From positions 22,462,001 to 22,526,000 of the forward strand of contig OX335647.2 in NCBI GenBank assembly GCA_946894095.1: 64,000 bases of DNA, in the 5' to 3' direction. This document shows positions 33,310 through 46,124 of the stretch, piece by piece. This DNA is from Incurvaria masculella (Eukaryota > Arthropoda > Insecta > Lepidoptera > Incurvariidae). A model generated the notes under the pieces. The model made no database searches and was not told the origin of the DNA. It saw only the letters and a list, made by a program, of their open reading frames with translations. The translations under genes were made by a program, and so were the position numbers. Each line of letters begins with the position of its first letter. Position 1 is the stretch's first letter.

Positions 33310-36180
33310 CGCGGTGGGTGACACTGGTCGATCGGGTGTCATGAAGAACGAGAACAGGAATCAGCTGAAGTCGTCATGTTCGTTCGTTCACCTGCCTCGG
33401 GGCTGTTTTCCGCGCATCAGTATCCGTCAACTCACGCCGTCAGCCACCCAGTCACTGTACTGGGTTGCTAGTGCTATACGATATTTACCCCTTTTTCCCT
33501 ATGACTGCTTTTGGATTTTGGTTACGACGCGCAACGATATTGAAACCTTGCAGTCGACAAGCGGCACATGTTTTGATGTCTTTACACCGGAAATAGGAAC
33601 CGATTCGACATATGATTTCGTTTAATTAATGCCCACGTTATGTAGAGTAAAAGGGATATTGAAATTCTTTCTCTTTACTGCGGCACAAAAAATATTTCAC
33701 AGTGCAGTTGTGTATTTGCAAGCCTTACAACGAAAATAGAGATGTCAAATATCCTCTACTTTGTCTATGATGTCAACCTTGGAGTAACAGGGACAAATAA
33801 ATGTCTAGTGTAACGATATGAAAATAACCGTAATCGACGCAGAATAAACGTTAAAACTAAATTATACACTTTGTTAGTAGGAAGCAATCATAACGACCGG
33901 TTGGTTGGAGTAGTGTTAAAGATGTTTTTAATTTGTTTACTATTTATCTATGTTTTGAGTTTGTTTACTATTTATTTATTTCTTAACGTTTTCTCGTTGG
34001 ACGGCCGATTCTACTTTTATAATCATATCAACGACAACGAAAATGTGAGTCTGCACTTTTTTTGTTTGCTGCGTTAATCCAGAGAAAAGGAAAACGAATG
34101 AACAATTTTATTTCCTGTAATTCAACGCTGTTTGGACTAAAACAATTTTTAAACGTGCATGCAGAGATTTTGATTGTCTTATGTTAAATTGGAAATGTCG
34201 TTTTTAAATAATAAGTTACTGCATTATTAATAACAATATTTGGGGCCATAGCTTATGGGCTATTCTAAGCGTAAATTTACTTTGTGGCGAAGTGAGGTAC
34301 GTTTACGTATTGGAATCTCGATATACTGTAAAGAGCAAACAATCCTTTTTATCTGAGTTTCAGCGACATTTACATTTGAAGCATTGAAAATAATCTGAAA
34401 GATTTTGGTTGTGACATTCGTCGGAAGCAGGATTTGGGACCTTAGGATTACATGCCCGTTGCTTTAACCCTATCCTAACCTTAACCTTATCCTGTTTCCA
34501 ATGAATGCCACGAACAAAAATTCTAGATGTCGCTGAAACTCAAATTGATGAGATAACGGAAATATCGTATCCATTAAATATATAAAATTAACAATAGTTA
34601 TGGTTCCATTCGCTCAAAGTTGGACGAAAATATAACAAAACGTCATCTGGAATTCTTGTGGTGGTGGTCTCTTTTGTAGTGATCGTGTAATAAATTGAAA
34701 CTAAGTACTGTATATTTGTTAATAAAACGAATCTTTATAGGAAATGAACATAAAGTCCCATTAAATTGTCAAGGAAATGGTTAAATGAAGTTGTGGTTTT
34801 GACTAATTACAACCTGTTTTTTTATCAGGCAATTTGCACTTGGAATGTCAACGACTGTCTGCCAACCTTGAGATAATATTACTCGTAATAAGCCAATTTA
34901 ACAAAAATACGTAGAATTGTGAGGCTATTTATTCAATCTTATAATAATAATTTCTGTCGCTAGCTGAACAGTAGTTGGCACGCGAGTCTGTCTACGTCTG
35001 AAAAAGACATTATAGACTAAAAGCAATGCTGAGCAAATACACAAACGCCTTTGTGCAAAATTTCTTTTGTACTCCACGATCAAAAACTCGAAAATGTTTT
35101 TCCTTCTTTGGTTAACCACTACTAGCTTTCATTATTTAATAATATTTTAGTGTATTAAATGAATTCAAACGAATTTATTTAGAAAAAAATACTAATAGGC
35201 AATCTATTGGTATTTTCCAAGGTCATTGTATATATATATAAGAGCATTGTTCTATACACTTAACTTCTAATGACCGCATCTAGACTCTGATGTTTGGAAT
35301 AATTTAGCTAAAATTGCAGGTAAACATATTATTTATACTTATTTGCCTGAAGAACGAGTACTAGGTATATCTGGCATGCTTATTATTTTTGCGACGTCGA
35401 ACTGCTTCTCTTATAGTGGGGTTTTTTGACAAACATCAAAGTTTCCTCTCTATTATATTTCTAATATGTAACAAATGTTTACATATTTGTTGATAGGTGC
35501 ACGGTCACATTTTTTATGTCGTTACGCAAGCAATAGTGACCAAATTGACTGCCCCTCTGCCATATTGACTTTTACCTTGGAGTAAAAGAGAGTTAGCATT
35601 TATTTAAATTTCCTGAATTATTTCATGAAAATACTCGACCTTACGAATGTCCAAACTCAAATGTACGGACAAGTGTTTTCGGTTGTTGCACTGGAAATAA
35701 TTCGTAGGTTAATAAGCTCTGAATAATATCTGTTCCTTTGCGCAATTATTTTCAAGTTGCTCGTGCCATGGCAGTAAGAAAGATAATATTTTGATAATAA
35801 CATATGTTTTTTTTCGGTTCAAGGAATGCGCTCTGGATATTTAAATGTATTAACACAAGCCTAACGTCAAATAAAGATAGTCCGACACACGTCCAATATC
35901 TTCCCCTCGTTTGGGCGAAATTGTCTGGCCTGGCAACTTTCTACATGATAAAAGTCGGTCATTTACTTTGCGCCATCTACCGAACTTGATTCAAACGAAC
36001 AATGTTCGACTGATAACAGCTGAAAATTAATAAAACACTACACAACCTGCTTATATAAATATTCGTTTTAAATATGTAAATTGTTCACATTGACTTAGGT
36101 AGAAAATATGATTTTTTTAAAATGTATTTCGTGGTCTCCAATTTTCCCGCCGGGCACGGACACGGCACGGCAGAGAGGGC
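33310..36180. other. Upstream region between candidate SERCA first exons
   Basis: No gene recognised. A small inverted pair GAGTTTCAGCGACAT (34355) / ATGTCGCTGAAACTC (34527) suggests a 190-bp MITE. The rest is AT-rich and unassigned. Confidence 0.4.
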
Positions 36181-36402
36181 GAATGTGTTGATCTGTGATT
36201 GGTCGGCCGGCGCCACGTGACCGTTGCTATATCCGGAGCTCGCGCACTACGACAGATTGCGGTATTTTTAAAATGAAACACCTAATAATTTTGCGCGGTC
36301 CGTCTTCGTTGCGTAACACTGCACTGAACTTTTCGAAAAGGCCCAGATCCCGCGGGGGACTAGGCGGCGCGGGCGGCCCTCCGGGAACAGAATAGGACTT
36401 AC

Positions 36403-36632
36403 TGCTGGTTTGTTTTGTCGTCCGGCCGCGTCGAGAAGGGAGGAGGAGGAGGCGTGATAGTGCGCGGGAGTTGCTTTCCCGCCGCGGCCCGACGAGCGAC
36501 TCCCGCCCGGGCGCTGCGCTGCGCGGCAGCGGCCCCGGCGGCGACGCATATAGCGCGAGCGGTGGCGGCGCGGGCGGCGGCGGCGTTGGCAAGAGTCGGC
36601 GGTGGCGCGCGGCCGCTCAGCACTCCAGGGTT
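36403..36632 (-). other. Candidate distal first (non-coding) exon of SERCA
   Basis: On the minus strand a TATAAAA box is followed 30 nt later by a TCA initiator with +1 at 36632. About 230 nt of very GC-rich, CpG-rich sequence follows, ending at a perfect donor GTAAGT whose first base is 36402. The orientation and the acceptor at 33039 make it a plausible SERCA first exon with a 3.4-kb intron. The open frames across this patch on both strands are low-complexity GC-rich artefacts. Confidence 0.5.
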
Positions 36633-36655
36633 GAAGCGTCCGACCGCGGTGATCT

Positions 36656-36662
36656 TTTTATA
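36656..36662 (-). promoter_or_regulatory. TATA box of minus-strand core promoter
   Basis: Minus strand TATAAAA, with its first T at 36662, 30 nt upstream of the TCA initiator at 36632. Spacing is ideal for a focused core promoter feeding the GC-rich exon. Confidence 0.5.
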
Positions 36663-37849
36663 GATGCCGCAGCCCGGTTGGCCATATTCTTTGCCAAAAC
36701 GTTAATTCTCAGCCGCTTTAAGGCTGTCCAAGGTCAACCGGAAAGGACCCTTCGATTTGAACCACTTTGCAGTGCTTTCACGGCCATTTTTACTTTGATA
36801 TGAAATGAACAAAAATTGCTGGACTGACATTGAACCTCTTTTCCACTAGATGTTCCGTATGGTAGGGGATAATGAGAGTTCTCTTTGGATGATTTGTGGG
36901 TCCGAGTCCTGTTTCCGGCTATTATGCGTTTTCAGCGCATAACGAATAGGGACTTCCATCCATGGGTTAGTATTTTGTATTAACTGCTTACGGAACCCTA
37001 AATTTAAGGGCGTTCATAAATGGGTTACATTCTTCTGTTATCCGTCGACAATGGTTTTATCTTTTCACAGTTTCAATTTTTCGTTTTGAGGCCCTACATT
37101 TATGCGGTGAAACGGATGATATTGCATGAAATATTAAACTGTAAACGTACTTTAGATACCTTATTCTGTGTTGAATAGTTTGACCACTATACTCTATGAA
37201 TCGGGAGATATGGTTTGATTCTGTGTTTAATGGCGATCACCGCCATTTTTCATGTAACGGTTTTCGACCTCTAGCGTCCACAGCAACGGGTCAATGACTC
37301 CATTATAGCATACACAACTGGCCTTGCTCATGGCATAGTGATCACCGGCTTACGGCGCCGGCGCCCATGAACATTCTGATATGTCAGGCAGGAAACGAAT
37401 GGTGGCTTGAGAGGAGTTTTAAAGATGATGAAAAGCAAAAAATAATCTTTGGAAAAAGCTCTTTCTAATACCATTATAATAATTAAATGAATAGACAGAT
37501 ATTTATTGAGTCTTAAGGTAGAATGAAGGTTTATATGATAAAATATTAAGAAACTAAAAATTAAAATCATTTTCACAAATTAAAATATGCTTCCATCGGG
37601 ACAGATGACATTGTCCCCATACATTTAATGAGTTAGATTATCTGTGTCAAAATTTGATCCCTCCGACACCAAACGAATGCGAACGAAGGGTTTGCTCAGC
37701 AGGAACAGCACAATAGAGATGGCCGACTACGCCCATGGGCTTTTGAAAAAATCCTGGGGTTGCAAAAACATGCTTTCGTCCAGGTGTGATCTCAGGTTGT
37801 AATTTGGGGTAAATACATACCTCGGCAGGGAGAGTGCATTTTACGTTTT

Positions 37850-38235
37850 TTTTTTATGTAACTGGACATGGATACCCACAGTCATGATATTATTCCAAGA
37901 AACCGCATTCCCGAAGGAATTAGGTGCCATGCCAGGACATTACCTTTATGAGCACGGCTCTAATGAACTGGATGGAAGACACGGGCAGACATTGCCGATT
38001 CGACCATATTTCCATTCAATGTAGTGGGATAAACCCCGTAGGGGATGGGGCCTACAGTTTTACATGGATTCTGAACCATGGAACAGCTGGCATCGTAACG
38101 AAATGCACTCAACTCAGAAAGATAAATAAAGTGGTGCATGATCGGGACGGGGGGTTTGAACCCAGACCTCTGGCATGCAAGGCAAGTCCCTATGAGACTT
38201 TTATAGTAATCCGACCAAATAGACACAGCATCTAC
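37850..38235 (-). repeat. tRNA-Ala-headed SINE sharing the same body
   Basis: On the minus strand a tRNA-like head contains CTTGCCTTGCATGCCAGAGG (anticodon arm with TGC) and box B GGTTCAAACCC at 38162-38152. It is followed by the body known from the 5S-headed copy: CCATGGTTCAGAATCCATGT, CTTCCATCCAGTTCATTAGA, ATGTCCTGGCATGGCA and CATGTCCAGTTACATAAAAA. The D-arm is degenerate. Confidence 0.65.
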
Positions 38236-38614
38236 AGGATCGGTTGGTGCTGATAGGAGGAATGTGGATAATGAATCCCTGCCAGATGCGCGTTGAGCGA
38301 CGGTAGAATGGGGTCGGAGGAATAGCGTTACGCAGCTCCGAAGAGCGTTCCTGGTCTAAGTAGTGGTTTGGGGCCGCACCACTGTCTTAATCGGTACGAG
38401 TTTGGTAATTGCATCATATACGTAAAACGAATTCTTTGATGTGTAAGAAAATATCGTTAGGAAATCCACCATTTCGGTCGTGTTTGTATTTCCAGCAAAC
38501 GTTGATGAAACAGCAAATGGGCGTCATGCAACTCATTATGTATGCCTCAAAACATCATTGGGCAAAATTTGTACCATGAGACTGGTTTGTACCATTCTCC
38601 GTGGACCCTATATT

Positions 38615-38850
38615 ATTTTATGTAACTGATGCCTTATCCCACACCTACTGTTATGATGCTTGGTGATGTTCCCCAACGCACCTTCATGGAAACTAGGTTC
38701 CATGCCAGAACCGTTTTATATTGCACGGCTACATCGAACTTGATGGCAAACGCGGATAAATCCCATTGCCGCTTTGACCATCGTTCATTCAATGTGATGG
38801 TACTAGCCCGGATGGGATTAACCCAACCACCTAGTCAGGACCTGCAGATT
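38615..38850 (-). repeat. SINE body copy, headless
   Basis: TTTATATTGCACGGCTACAT, TCAATGTGATGGTACTAGCC and GGGATTAACCCAACCACCTA match the SINE body. Confidence 0.65.
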
Positions 38851-38899
38851 TACGAGGAATTCAAGCCACGAAGGACAAATACCTTGGTCACCTCTTACG

Positions 38900-40070
38900 A
38901 CAGTCACGGGAATAAATGAAGTGGGACTATTTATTTTGAAGAGCCTAAATTCTCACATACATGGTATGGACCAATGCGTATACACACGAATAACTAGTAG
39001 AAAAAGTGTAAGATACCGGGCATACATTTTGGATACATTATGTACCGATATCAAAACAGAAATAGACGATTAATCAAAGGTGTAAAGTGTACCTATCTAG
39101 AGATTTATGGAGCAACGACATTGGCCGCCGGCGCACACTTGCTTGCCAAATAACAAACATTGCTAGACCAAAGAGTATTGCAGCTATCTAGACCAGGGTC
39201 CGGGTGATTACGATACTGTTGCAACTTATTAATGTGCCCATTATCGGTTTATGTACAAATCGAGCGCTCAACGAGAAAATAAGCATATTTATATTCGAAC
39301 AAATAGACACCGCAATATGTTCGAAGATCTAACAATTGCATACAGAATTATTAGTATTTTGATGGCGGGCGCAATGCACCAGACAGAACAAAACTTGGAT
39401 GCGAACTGACTATGAATAAGTACGCTCATCCATCTGCGAGTGAGTTCCTCCTAGAGCTTATTTTGTTTAGAACGCTCTTATTAATTTAACAGAATATTCA
39501 AACAAACAACAATTTTGCTTTTCAAGCTGTCCAAAAAAAACTAATTTCGTAAACACAAATGTATTTTTTTCTACAGGTAACGGTTGAACAGGCAAGGGAT
39601 TGATAAAATCCGACGATTTGTTGCATTCCATTTTAAGCTTACTGGTAAATTTCTGTTCACCCAAATAACACGTCTCTGACAGTTAGCATGGCACGAAATG
39701 AATTCAAACTTCAAGTTGTTCATCAATCATACATAATGGATGGCTGCTATAGATTATATGTAGTCTATAAAGTGGCACCATATTTTCGAGGAATTTAGGC
39801 GTATTATGAACACGGCCAGATGAAAGCATTGATTAGTTATTTGAATTACCGTTGCAATGCGATGTCGGGTGTGTATGAAGTTTTGATTGTTAAAAAGCGG
39901 TTGTCTCTTCATTTGAGTGCCGTGTCGTAATCGCACTCCTAGACAACAAGGTTTTAATTATACACAATGATATATGAATCCGAATGTAATTTCTTCGCCG
40001 TCGACAGCGGTCGGCCTCCCTCGTTATCCAGAGGGTGACGAGGGCCAGGGTAATGAGAATGATTAAGACT
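38900..40070. other. No gene or repeat recognised
   Basis: AT-rich sequence; short unconvincing frames on both strands. Confidence 0.4.
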
Positions 40071-40520
40071 ATGGTAAGTTAACTTGTCGGGTGAATAGCA
40101 GATGAACAGGCAAGAGAGTGATTAAATCGGACGTTTAATGACGTTTCGAACTATACCAACTGTCAAAAGACGTGTCATTCGGCCAAGACTATTGACTTAC
40201 GTGGGGTAAAAAAATTATATTTTAAACACGATTCATTTTAAATGAAGTCGAAAAGAAACTGCAGGAATATTGCTTCTGCCGAACTGAAAGAAATATATAC
40301 AGGATGGAGTAACGAAGGGTTTACAACTGGTTACAGCGTTTTAGTCCTTCGGACGCGGATCTGAGAAAAAGTAACGGAGGAAGTGGAGTTCCATTCAAGC
40401 TACGCCTGCAAAGGCCGTTATTGTAAGCATGAATCACAAACCACAAAAGAACTACAACGAATTTATCCTAAACGTAACGATTAATGTAGCCGTGTAATAC
40501 AAGGAACGACTAGAGTGGTC

Positions 40521-40796
40521 AGTCTGAGTTCTCACCTAAATTGGCGTTTACGGAACTTCGAAGTTACGTCAAACCCCATACAAATGTTTACTACTTATTC
40601 TGTGGTTTTACTTCTTCAAGCTGTCAAAGTCAAACTCGGACGTATTTACGCCGACGGTGAGAGAGCTGTCAAATCAAACTCGGACTCGCAAATGTTAGTT
40701 CGCTTAACGCCCACTGAGCGCGCTCATCAATTTATTCATACATTTGAAAACGCCAGTCGATCGGTTTGGCCAATTTAGGTGACCACTGGGACTACG
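40521..40796. mobile_element. MITE (CACCTAAATTGGCGTTTACG family), copy 3
   Basis: From TCTCACCTAAATTGGCG to CCAATTTAGGTGACCACTGG, with an internal deletion (CGGACGTATTTACGCCGACG junction). Confidence 0.8.
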
Positions 40797-40802
40797 GGCT
40801 CT

Positions 40803-40868
40803 GTATAGGGTTAAAATCATGACAGTGGGTGTGGTATTAGTAATCCATGTCGAGTTACATAAAAAAAC
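40803..40868 (+). repeat. SINE tail fragment
   Basis: AAATCATGACAGTGGGTGTG...CATGTCGAGTTACATAAAAA matches the SINE 3' end. It abuts the preceding MITE. Confidence 0.55.
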
Positions 40869-41939
40869 AAAGATCAGGAATACACACCATAATATTTTAC
40901 CCGAAAACGATCAATACGAGAATTAATTCGCTGCAAGCACCATTATAAATTTATTAATTTGTTTTTATACAGAAAAACTACGAACAAACTTTACAGTTAC
41001 ACTATCGTAAATAATTTATATGATCGCTTTAAAATATCGGCGCTCGCCGCCCAGGGATTGACAGCTGCGCGCGCTGCCCGCCCACCGTAGCCTAGGGCGG
41101 CGTGAGTGAGGTGCGGCGCGTAGCAGCGGCGATTCAAATAAAAGCAACGAAAAGGGTGCTTTGAATCTATATCTATGTGTATAATATTATCGCAACTAAA
41201 ACGTGTGCATGCTGTATTGACAGCTTGTGGAATGTACATTCATCTTTTATCTGTGTTTATTGTTTAAGGCAAATTTAATGTATTAATGAAATAATAAAAA
41301 AGAAATAAAGTTTAAAATTTCGTTAATTTTTTTTTATTTACATTAATCCAGTGCTATTCAAATATAAAACAAAAAAAAATTTTTTTCTCATCTTTTATTT
41401 ACATAAAATGAAATATTACATAAAATGAAGCCATCTGGTGGCGAAACGGAGTTCGCCGGGTTTGCTAGTTAAGATATAAAATACAAGTTTGAGTATCCGG
41501 ACGCTATGCGGTATGAAAACGATAACCTAAGCAGCATGGATACAGAGCTTTAATAGTGATCTAACGGTCGTAAAATAAAACTCTGACATAAAATTTCCGG
41601 CAATTGTCAAAAAGCTCTATTTATAAAAGCTATTTGACGGGTGGGGTGTCAGGCGGCGCGGTGACTGGCGCGTCACTCGCCTCTCGTCTCGCTCTGCCGG
41701 TCGGTGTACAACAGTCAAGTATGCCCGCGCGCATGCAAGCTACCGGAAGCGCTGTGGATTGGATTATCTCTGAAGACGATCTACAGAGGCCGTGTCATTC
41801 TAGGTTAAGGCACAAAAAAATCAGTTTTTTCTATTCTTAAAATATTTTGTTTTTAATAATCTGTGTGCTATTTTGTCTAGATTTAATTAACAAAAAATAT
41901 AAACACACAGACATAATATACTGAAATTACAACTAAAAA

Positions 41940-43200
41940 TCTAGGAAATAGGCGAAGTGGGAAATGGCTTCCAAATTTTGGAATGTTCGTTTCAAAGTGG
42001 TCAAGCACCGGAAGACAGGAAAGAGGCTCTCGTTACCAGTTTACGAAAGGGGAGACAAGCTGGACCCTCTCAACTATAGACCTATAACTGAAAATGCATG
42101 AAAAATAACAAAAATCTAAGCCTGAAAAACTTCTTGGAAGAGCACCATGTAATTTAAGAGCAGAAACATGGGTTCGGAAGGCGATCGACCGTGACCATAG
42201 AATCTTATACCGATCCTAGAGTGCCTCGACTCGTGGACAACTGAGTTCTACAATCGCAGACCAGTCGACGTCATCTACTTGCACTTTAGAAAGCCATTGA
42301 CCGTGTCCTAGTATGTCGACTATTGCAAAGCTGGAGCACGTTGGCATTCAAGGACACCTTCTAAAATGGTTAGAAGCCTTTTCAAGCGACCGACCTCTTT
42401 CTGTTAGAATTGGTGAAACTGTATCAGACAAAAACATGCCAGGAGTGGTGTCTCACAAGGTTCTGTGATCTCAACCATCTTATTCAGCATTTTTTTTACC
42501 GACCTCCATACATTCATTGAATGCAATAAACGTTTTATGGGGAACATTAAAAATTCTTTGCAAATTCCAATATCCACAGTGGTAAGCTCCTAGACGATCT
42601 GAACAGAGTTTATCAGTGGTCAATGAACTGGCGTATCAAATTAAATGCTCAAAAGTGGACTGTCCTTCACCTGGGAAAGCAGAACCCGCAATACCATTAC
42701 CACCCAAATAACAAAAAATAACGGAAAGACAACAAAGGTTGCTTTTTGTTTCTGTGAAATTGTGTCAAAATATTAAGTGTATTTACATGGATTCTGAGTC
42801 TGCAATAAATAATTTATTATTATTAAAGAGACTTGGGAGTCCTGGTGAGCTATGACTTGAAGTGGCAACCCCATATCACGGAGATAGTATAAAGGACCAA
42901 TAATTTAACATACCTCATCAGAAAATCCTTTCTCTACCTTACTCCGGAAGTCATGCTAAAAATTGCTAAATAAAAAAAAAGTCTTATTTGCGACACCTAC
43001 TTTCTACGCTTTCAAACTTTGGCAACATCACTTCGCAAAGGACGTTGATATTTTTGAATCTTTATATTTGAGAATTGGACATTGAAAACGAATCCCAAAA
43101 GCTGGAACTGCCCCCAGAGTGTACAAACCGGCGTAAATCATCACTTTCTAGTGACTTCCGAAAGCCTCGAGACGACTGTCTTCATGACATGAACTATTTT
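41940..43200 (+). pseudogene. Degenerate LINE reverse transcriptase (CR1/jockey type)
   Basis: Collinear RT pieces appear in shifting frames. PVYERGDKLDPLNYRPIT lies at about 42030-42085, LKNFLEEHH and GFGRRSTVT at 42120-42195, and VDVIYLHF at 42265. KLEHVGIQGHLLKWLEAF is at 42325-42385. LLDDLNRVYQWSMNWRIKLN and LHLGKQNPQ lie at 42590-42690. RDLGVLVSYDLKWQPHI is at 42830-42880. The catalytic YxDD box is not recovered. At least four frame changes and stops show it is dead. About 120 bp of unrelated AT-rich sequence (42710-42830) interrupts it. Confidence 0.75.
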
Positions 43201-43744
43201 AAATTCCAATAAATTCGGCAAATTTAAAATAGAAATTCAGGGGAATTCATGGAACGCCGAACTCCGATAATGCTTTCGCAGTGTCAGATGTTTTTCTCTG
43301 AAGCTTATTCATTACGCGCCCGCAAACTCGTATTCGTGAGGCGAGAGTTTCGTTTATTTACAGCGAACTGAAAGTCAACGCTAATAAACATACGTACGCC
43401 TACATGCGTACACTCACACACGAAGGAAAACGTAATGTTTGTCGACGTTTAATGGGCTATGACGGTTGGGCGTTGTCGGGCTGCGAGGGCAGCATTATAG
43501 TCATGAGGCATCGTCTTCATGTGGACTGAAACTTCGTAGTTCAAAGGCATCGGACATATGCGGCACTAAAAATGAAAAGCTCGTGTGTGGTCCTCCACCC
43601 TTACATATGCACCAGTGCACTCAGAAAGTTTTGAGACTCACAGTTTTTATCTATAGCAGACTGGCTGGTTTTGATGTTAAATCAAACTACAACATTCCAA
43701 ATTAGAATTTCCATCCACAATAATTCTCTTAAAGAATCCTCGCT

Positions 43745-44665
43745 GGAAATTGGAACTACAACAAGAACACTTTTGCGAGATGATGTTGTACGACTTAAAA
43801 TTAAGACTAAATCCAGAAGAATCGCGTTCCATAGAGACAAGACAATTCCTTTTAAAGATACTGTTTTCCGCTGGTTTAACGAATTTGACCGTGGTCGAGA
43901 AAGTAGTGGCCGTCCTAGGAAGGCTGCTACAGAAGAAAGCGTGCTGGCTGTTAAGCGTATATTTAACGGAATAGACGAATTACATATGAAGTGATTCAGT
44001 CTGCAGATTGGATCGGAAGGTGTGCATGACATTATACATGGGCATCATTTGGTAAGGAAGCTAATTTCACATTGGTTATGGTGCTGTCTCTACAACAAAC
44101 ACAAAAACAACAATCGTTGTTATTAATATTATGTCTGCCTACAGAACCAATAAAGGATCGGCTCCCGATTCCCGATCCTGCACGCCCTGCACCCCATTGC
44201 AGCTCCAGGGGCGCGGCTCGCGCCATCCGATCCGCATAGAGACGGCGGCGCGGGACACAAGAGGGGGCGTTCAGCTACATACAACCAGATTAGCTGTTTT
44301 TCCTTATTTATTTAATCATTTATTTATTAATTCACTTGTTTAGTTGTTTTTACCGTATTGGTTCTGTAGGCAGACATAATATTAATTTCACATTGAGAAC
44401 CGCACAATCTAACGCCCAAAAGGAGGTTCGGGTAGAATGTTGTCGAAACATGATAGAACATTTTTAAGCAGGCTCGGCGTGATTACGACATGATTACGGG
44501 GTAACAGTTTCATCAACTGTAGATGCACTGGCTGCATTCAAGAAAGCTTTCGAAAAGGTGTCTGATGCGGAAAATGTTTTATGACAATTGGCTTAGACCT
44601 ATGAAACAGGCGCCAATGAGAGTTCTTAGAGATATAGTAACAGTGTCGCTTATATAAATTATGTG
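43745..44665 (+). pseudogene. mariner-like transposase relic
   Basis: FRWFNEFDRGRESSGRPRKA and ESVLAVKRIF fit the N-terminal helix-turn-helix region of mariner transposases. GSEGVHDIIHGHHLVRKLISH follows after a frameshift near 43990. After a 308-bp insertion the frame resumes with EPHNLT and, about 200 bp on, VDALAAFKKAFEKVSDA and NWLRPMKQAPMRV. The DDD catalytic centre is largely deleted. Dead copy. Confidence 0.7.
44075..44382. mobile_element. 308-bp insertion in mariner relic with 13-bp TSD and internal inverted repeat
   Basis: TAATTTCACATTG stands directly before (44062-44074) and after (44383-44395) the insert. The mariner frame reads through if one copy and the insert are removed. Inside, a 29-bp perfect inverted repeat (44124-44152 and 44356-44384, ATGTCTGCCTACAGAACCAA) encloses a GC-rich centre. 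No coding region. Confidence 0.8.
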
Positions 44666-44883
44666 AAGTAATGTCGGCAAACTAAAGGAAAGTGTTGCTT
44701 TTTTAAAAAACTGATTAATATTTTCAAGTATTCATGTACCGTCATCTGTATACGAATCAAACCATGCCTCCTGCGAGATGATTCTGATTTCGCGTGTTAA
44801 GAGAGTCGTTACTCTATCAATTCCCTATATTACGGGTGATAACTGTTTACATGATCTTAATGTTTTACTAGGTTTTTGATGCA

Positions 44884-44988
44884 TTCATGAGATGCGCAGC
44901 CCTGTGATAGACGGACGGACGGATGGACAGCGGAGGTTTAGTAATAGGGTTCCGTTGGCCCCCTTTGGGTAGGGCACCTTAAAAACGT
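44884..44988 (+). repeat. GGGTTCCGTACC-family repeat, 3' half
   Basis: ATGAGATGCGCAGCCCTGTG, CGGACGGACGGATGG, AGTAATAGGGTTCCGTTGGC and a worn terminus GGGTAGGGCACCTTAA. Confidence 0.6.
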
Positions 44989-45094
44989 GCCTATTTAACC
45001 TCGAAACAAACAAAAATTATGTAGTACCAGCGAAGATGGAAAACAATGCGTGAAAACTGAGCGAGCACTTCAAAGAGCAATTATTTCGGGCGCT

Positions 45095-45260
45095 CGCGGT
45101 GCGTGGCGCGCGGCGTGGGCGGCGGCGGCGGTGGGCGGCGGCGGCGGCGCGCGGTGACGGAGCGCGGCGCGTGCGCGTGCGCTAATGCACAGGTGCGCAG
45201 CTGAGACCGCTCCGGTTGCGCAACGAGCCTGCGCTCAGCGTCACACTGTCCGTAGTGACA
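45095..45260. promoter_or_regulatory. CpG-rich GCC/GGC-repeat patch, possible promoter
   Basis: A run of GGC/GCG repeats with very high GC in AT-rich surroundings. No convincing TATA box or donor was found on either strand. It resembles the GC-rich candidate first exons at 36.5 and 56.5 kb only in composition. Confidence 0.2.
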
Positions 45261-45815
45261 CTGTTGAAAAATAAGCGAGATTTCCCGATGTTTCTTTTCG
45301 CGGTGTTCCGTTTTTCGTTACACATCGCGTAAAAACTTGGTGCCACAGGACCTTCCTACATTTTTTTTTATGTAACTGGACATGGATGGCTAATACCGTA
45401 CTGACCGTCAGGTATAGCGTGTAGAATAGGTGCTCTGATTATCTGCCGCGAATGCTCCGGATATAGGTTGGATATGGTTTAGGTTTCTTAACATGGGTTC
45501 CATGAATCCCCTAGTGTCCGTGTCTAGTCTATGGGAATACCTTACAAATATACTAGTGACCTTGTGAGGCTCATATACTCCAGCCCATCATTTATTTTCG
45601 GTTCTACACCAAGACTGCCATCCCTAACGTGATTACGTTATTTTAACACCGGATTACTGCATGATTTGTACAGAATAAGTACTGCATAAAACATTTGCTG
45701 GTTGGTTTAGATCCAGCCTCACCGCGTCGCTTGGGTCTTGAACAAACACACAAAACCAGCATTGAAATCAGACGAGATTAAAATGTAAGTTTTAAAAGGT
45801 TTTTTCTTGACTAAA

Positions 45816-46080
45816 AACCGGCCAAGGGCGAGTAGGATTTGCACACAAAGGGTTCCGTACCATCGTACAAGATTTAACACGAAACAATCACGTCTTAATT
45901 ATTATAGCGTCAAAATAAATACACACTCTTTCACCACTGTCACAGCTGCCTACCTATTACGGCTCATGAGATACAGCCCTGTGACAGATGGACGGACGGA
46001 TGGACGGACGGACGAACAGTGGAGGAGTTAGGAGAGAAGAGTTCCGTTAGGACCGTTTGGGTACGGAACCCCAAAAACTA
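45816..46080 (+). repeat. GGGTTCCGTACC-family repeat, copy 7
   Basis: AAACCGGCCAAGGGCGAGTA to TTTGGGTACGGAACCCCAAA. Confidence 0.75.
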
Positions 46081-46124
46081 ATGCGCTATCGAAGGAGATT
46101 AAGCCCCGATTTTACAAAGAGACG

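Noticed and set aside
36227..36663. Several overlapping open frames in GC-rich DNA
   Set aside because: Ala/Arg/Gly/Pro-rich translations on both strands are typical of CpG-rich non-coding leader; no domain seen.
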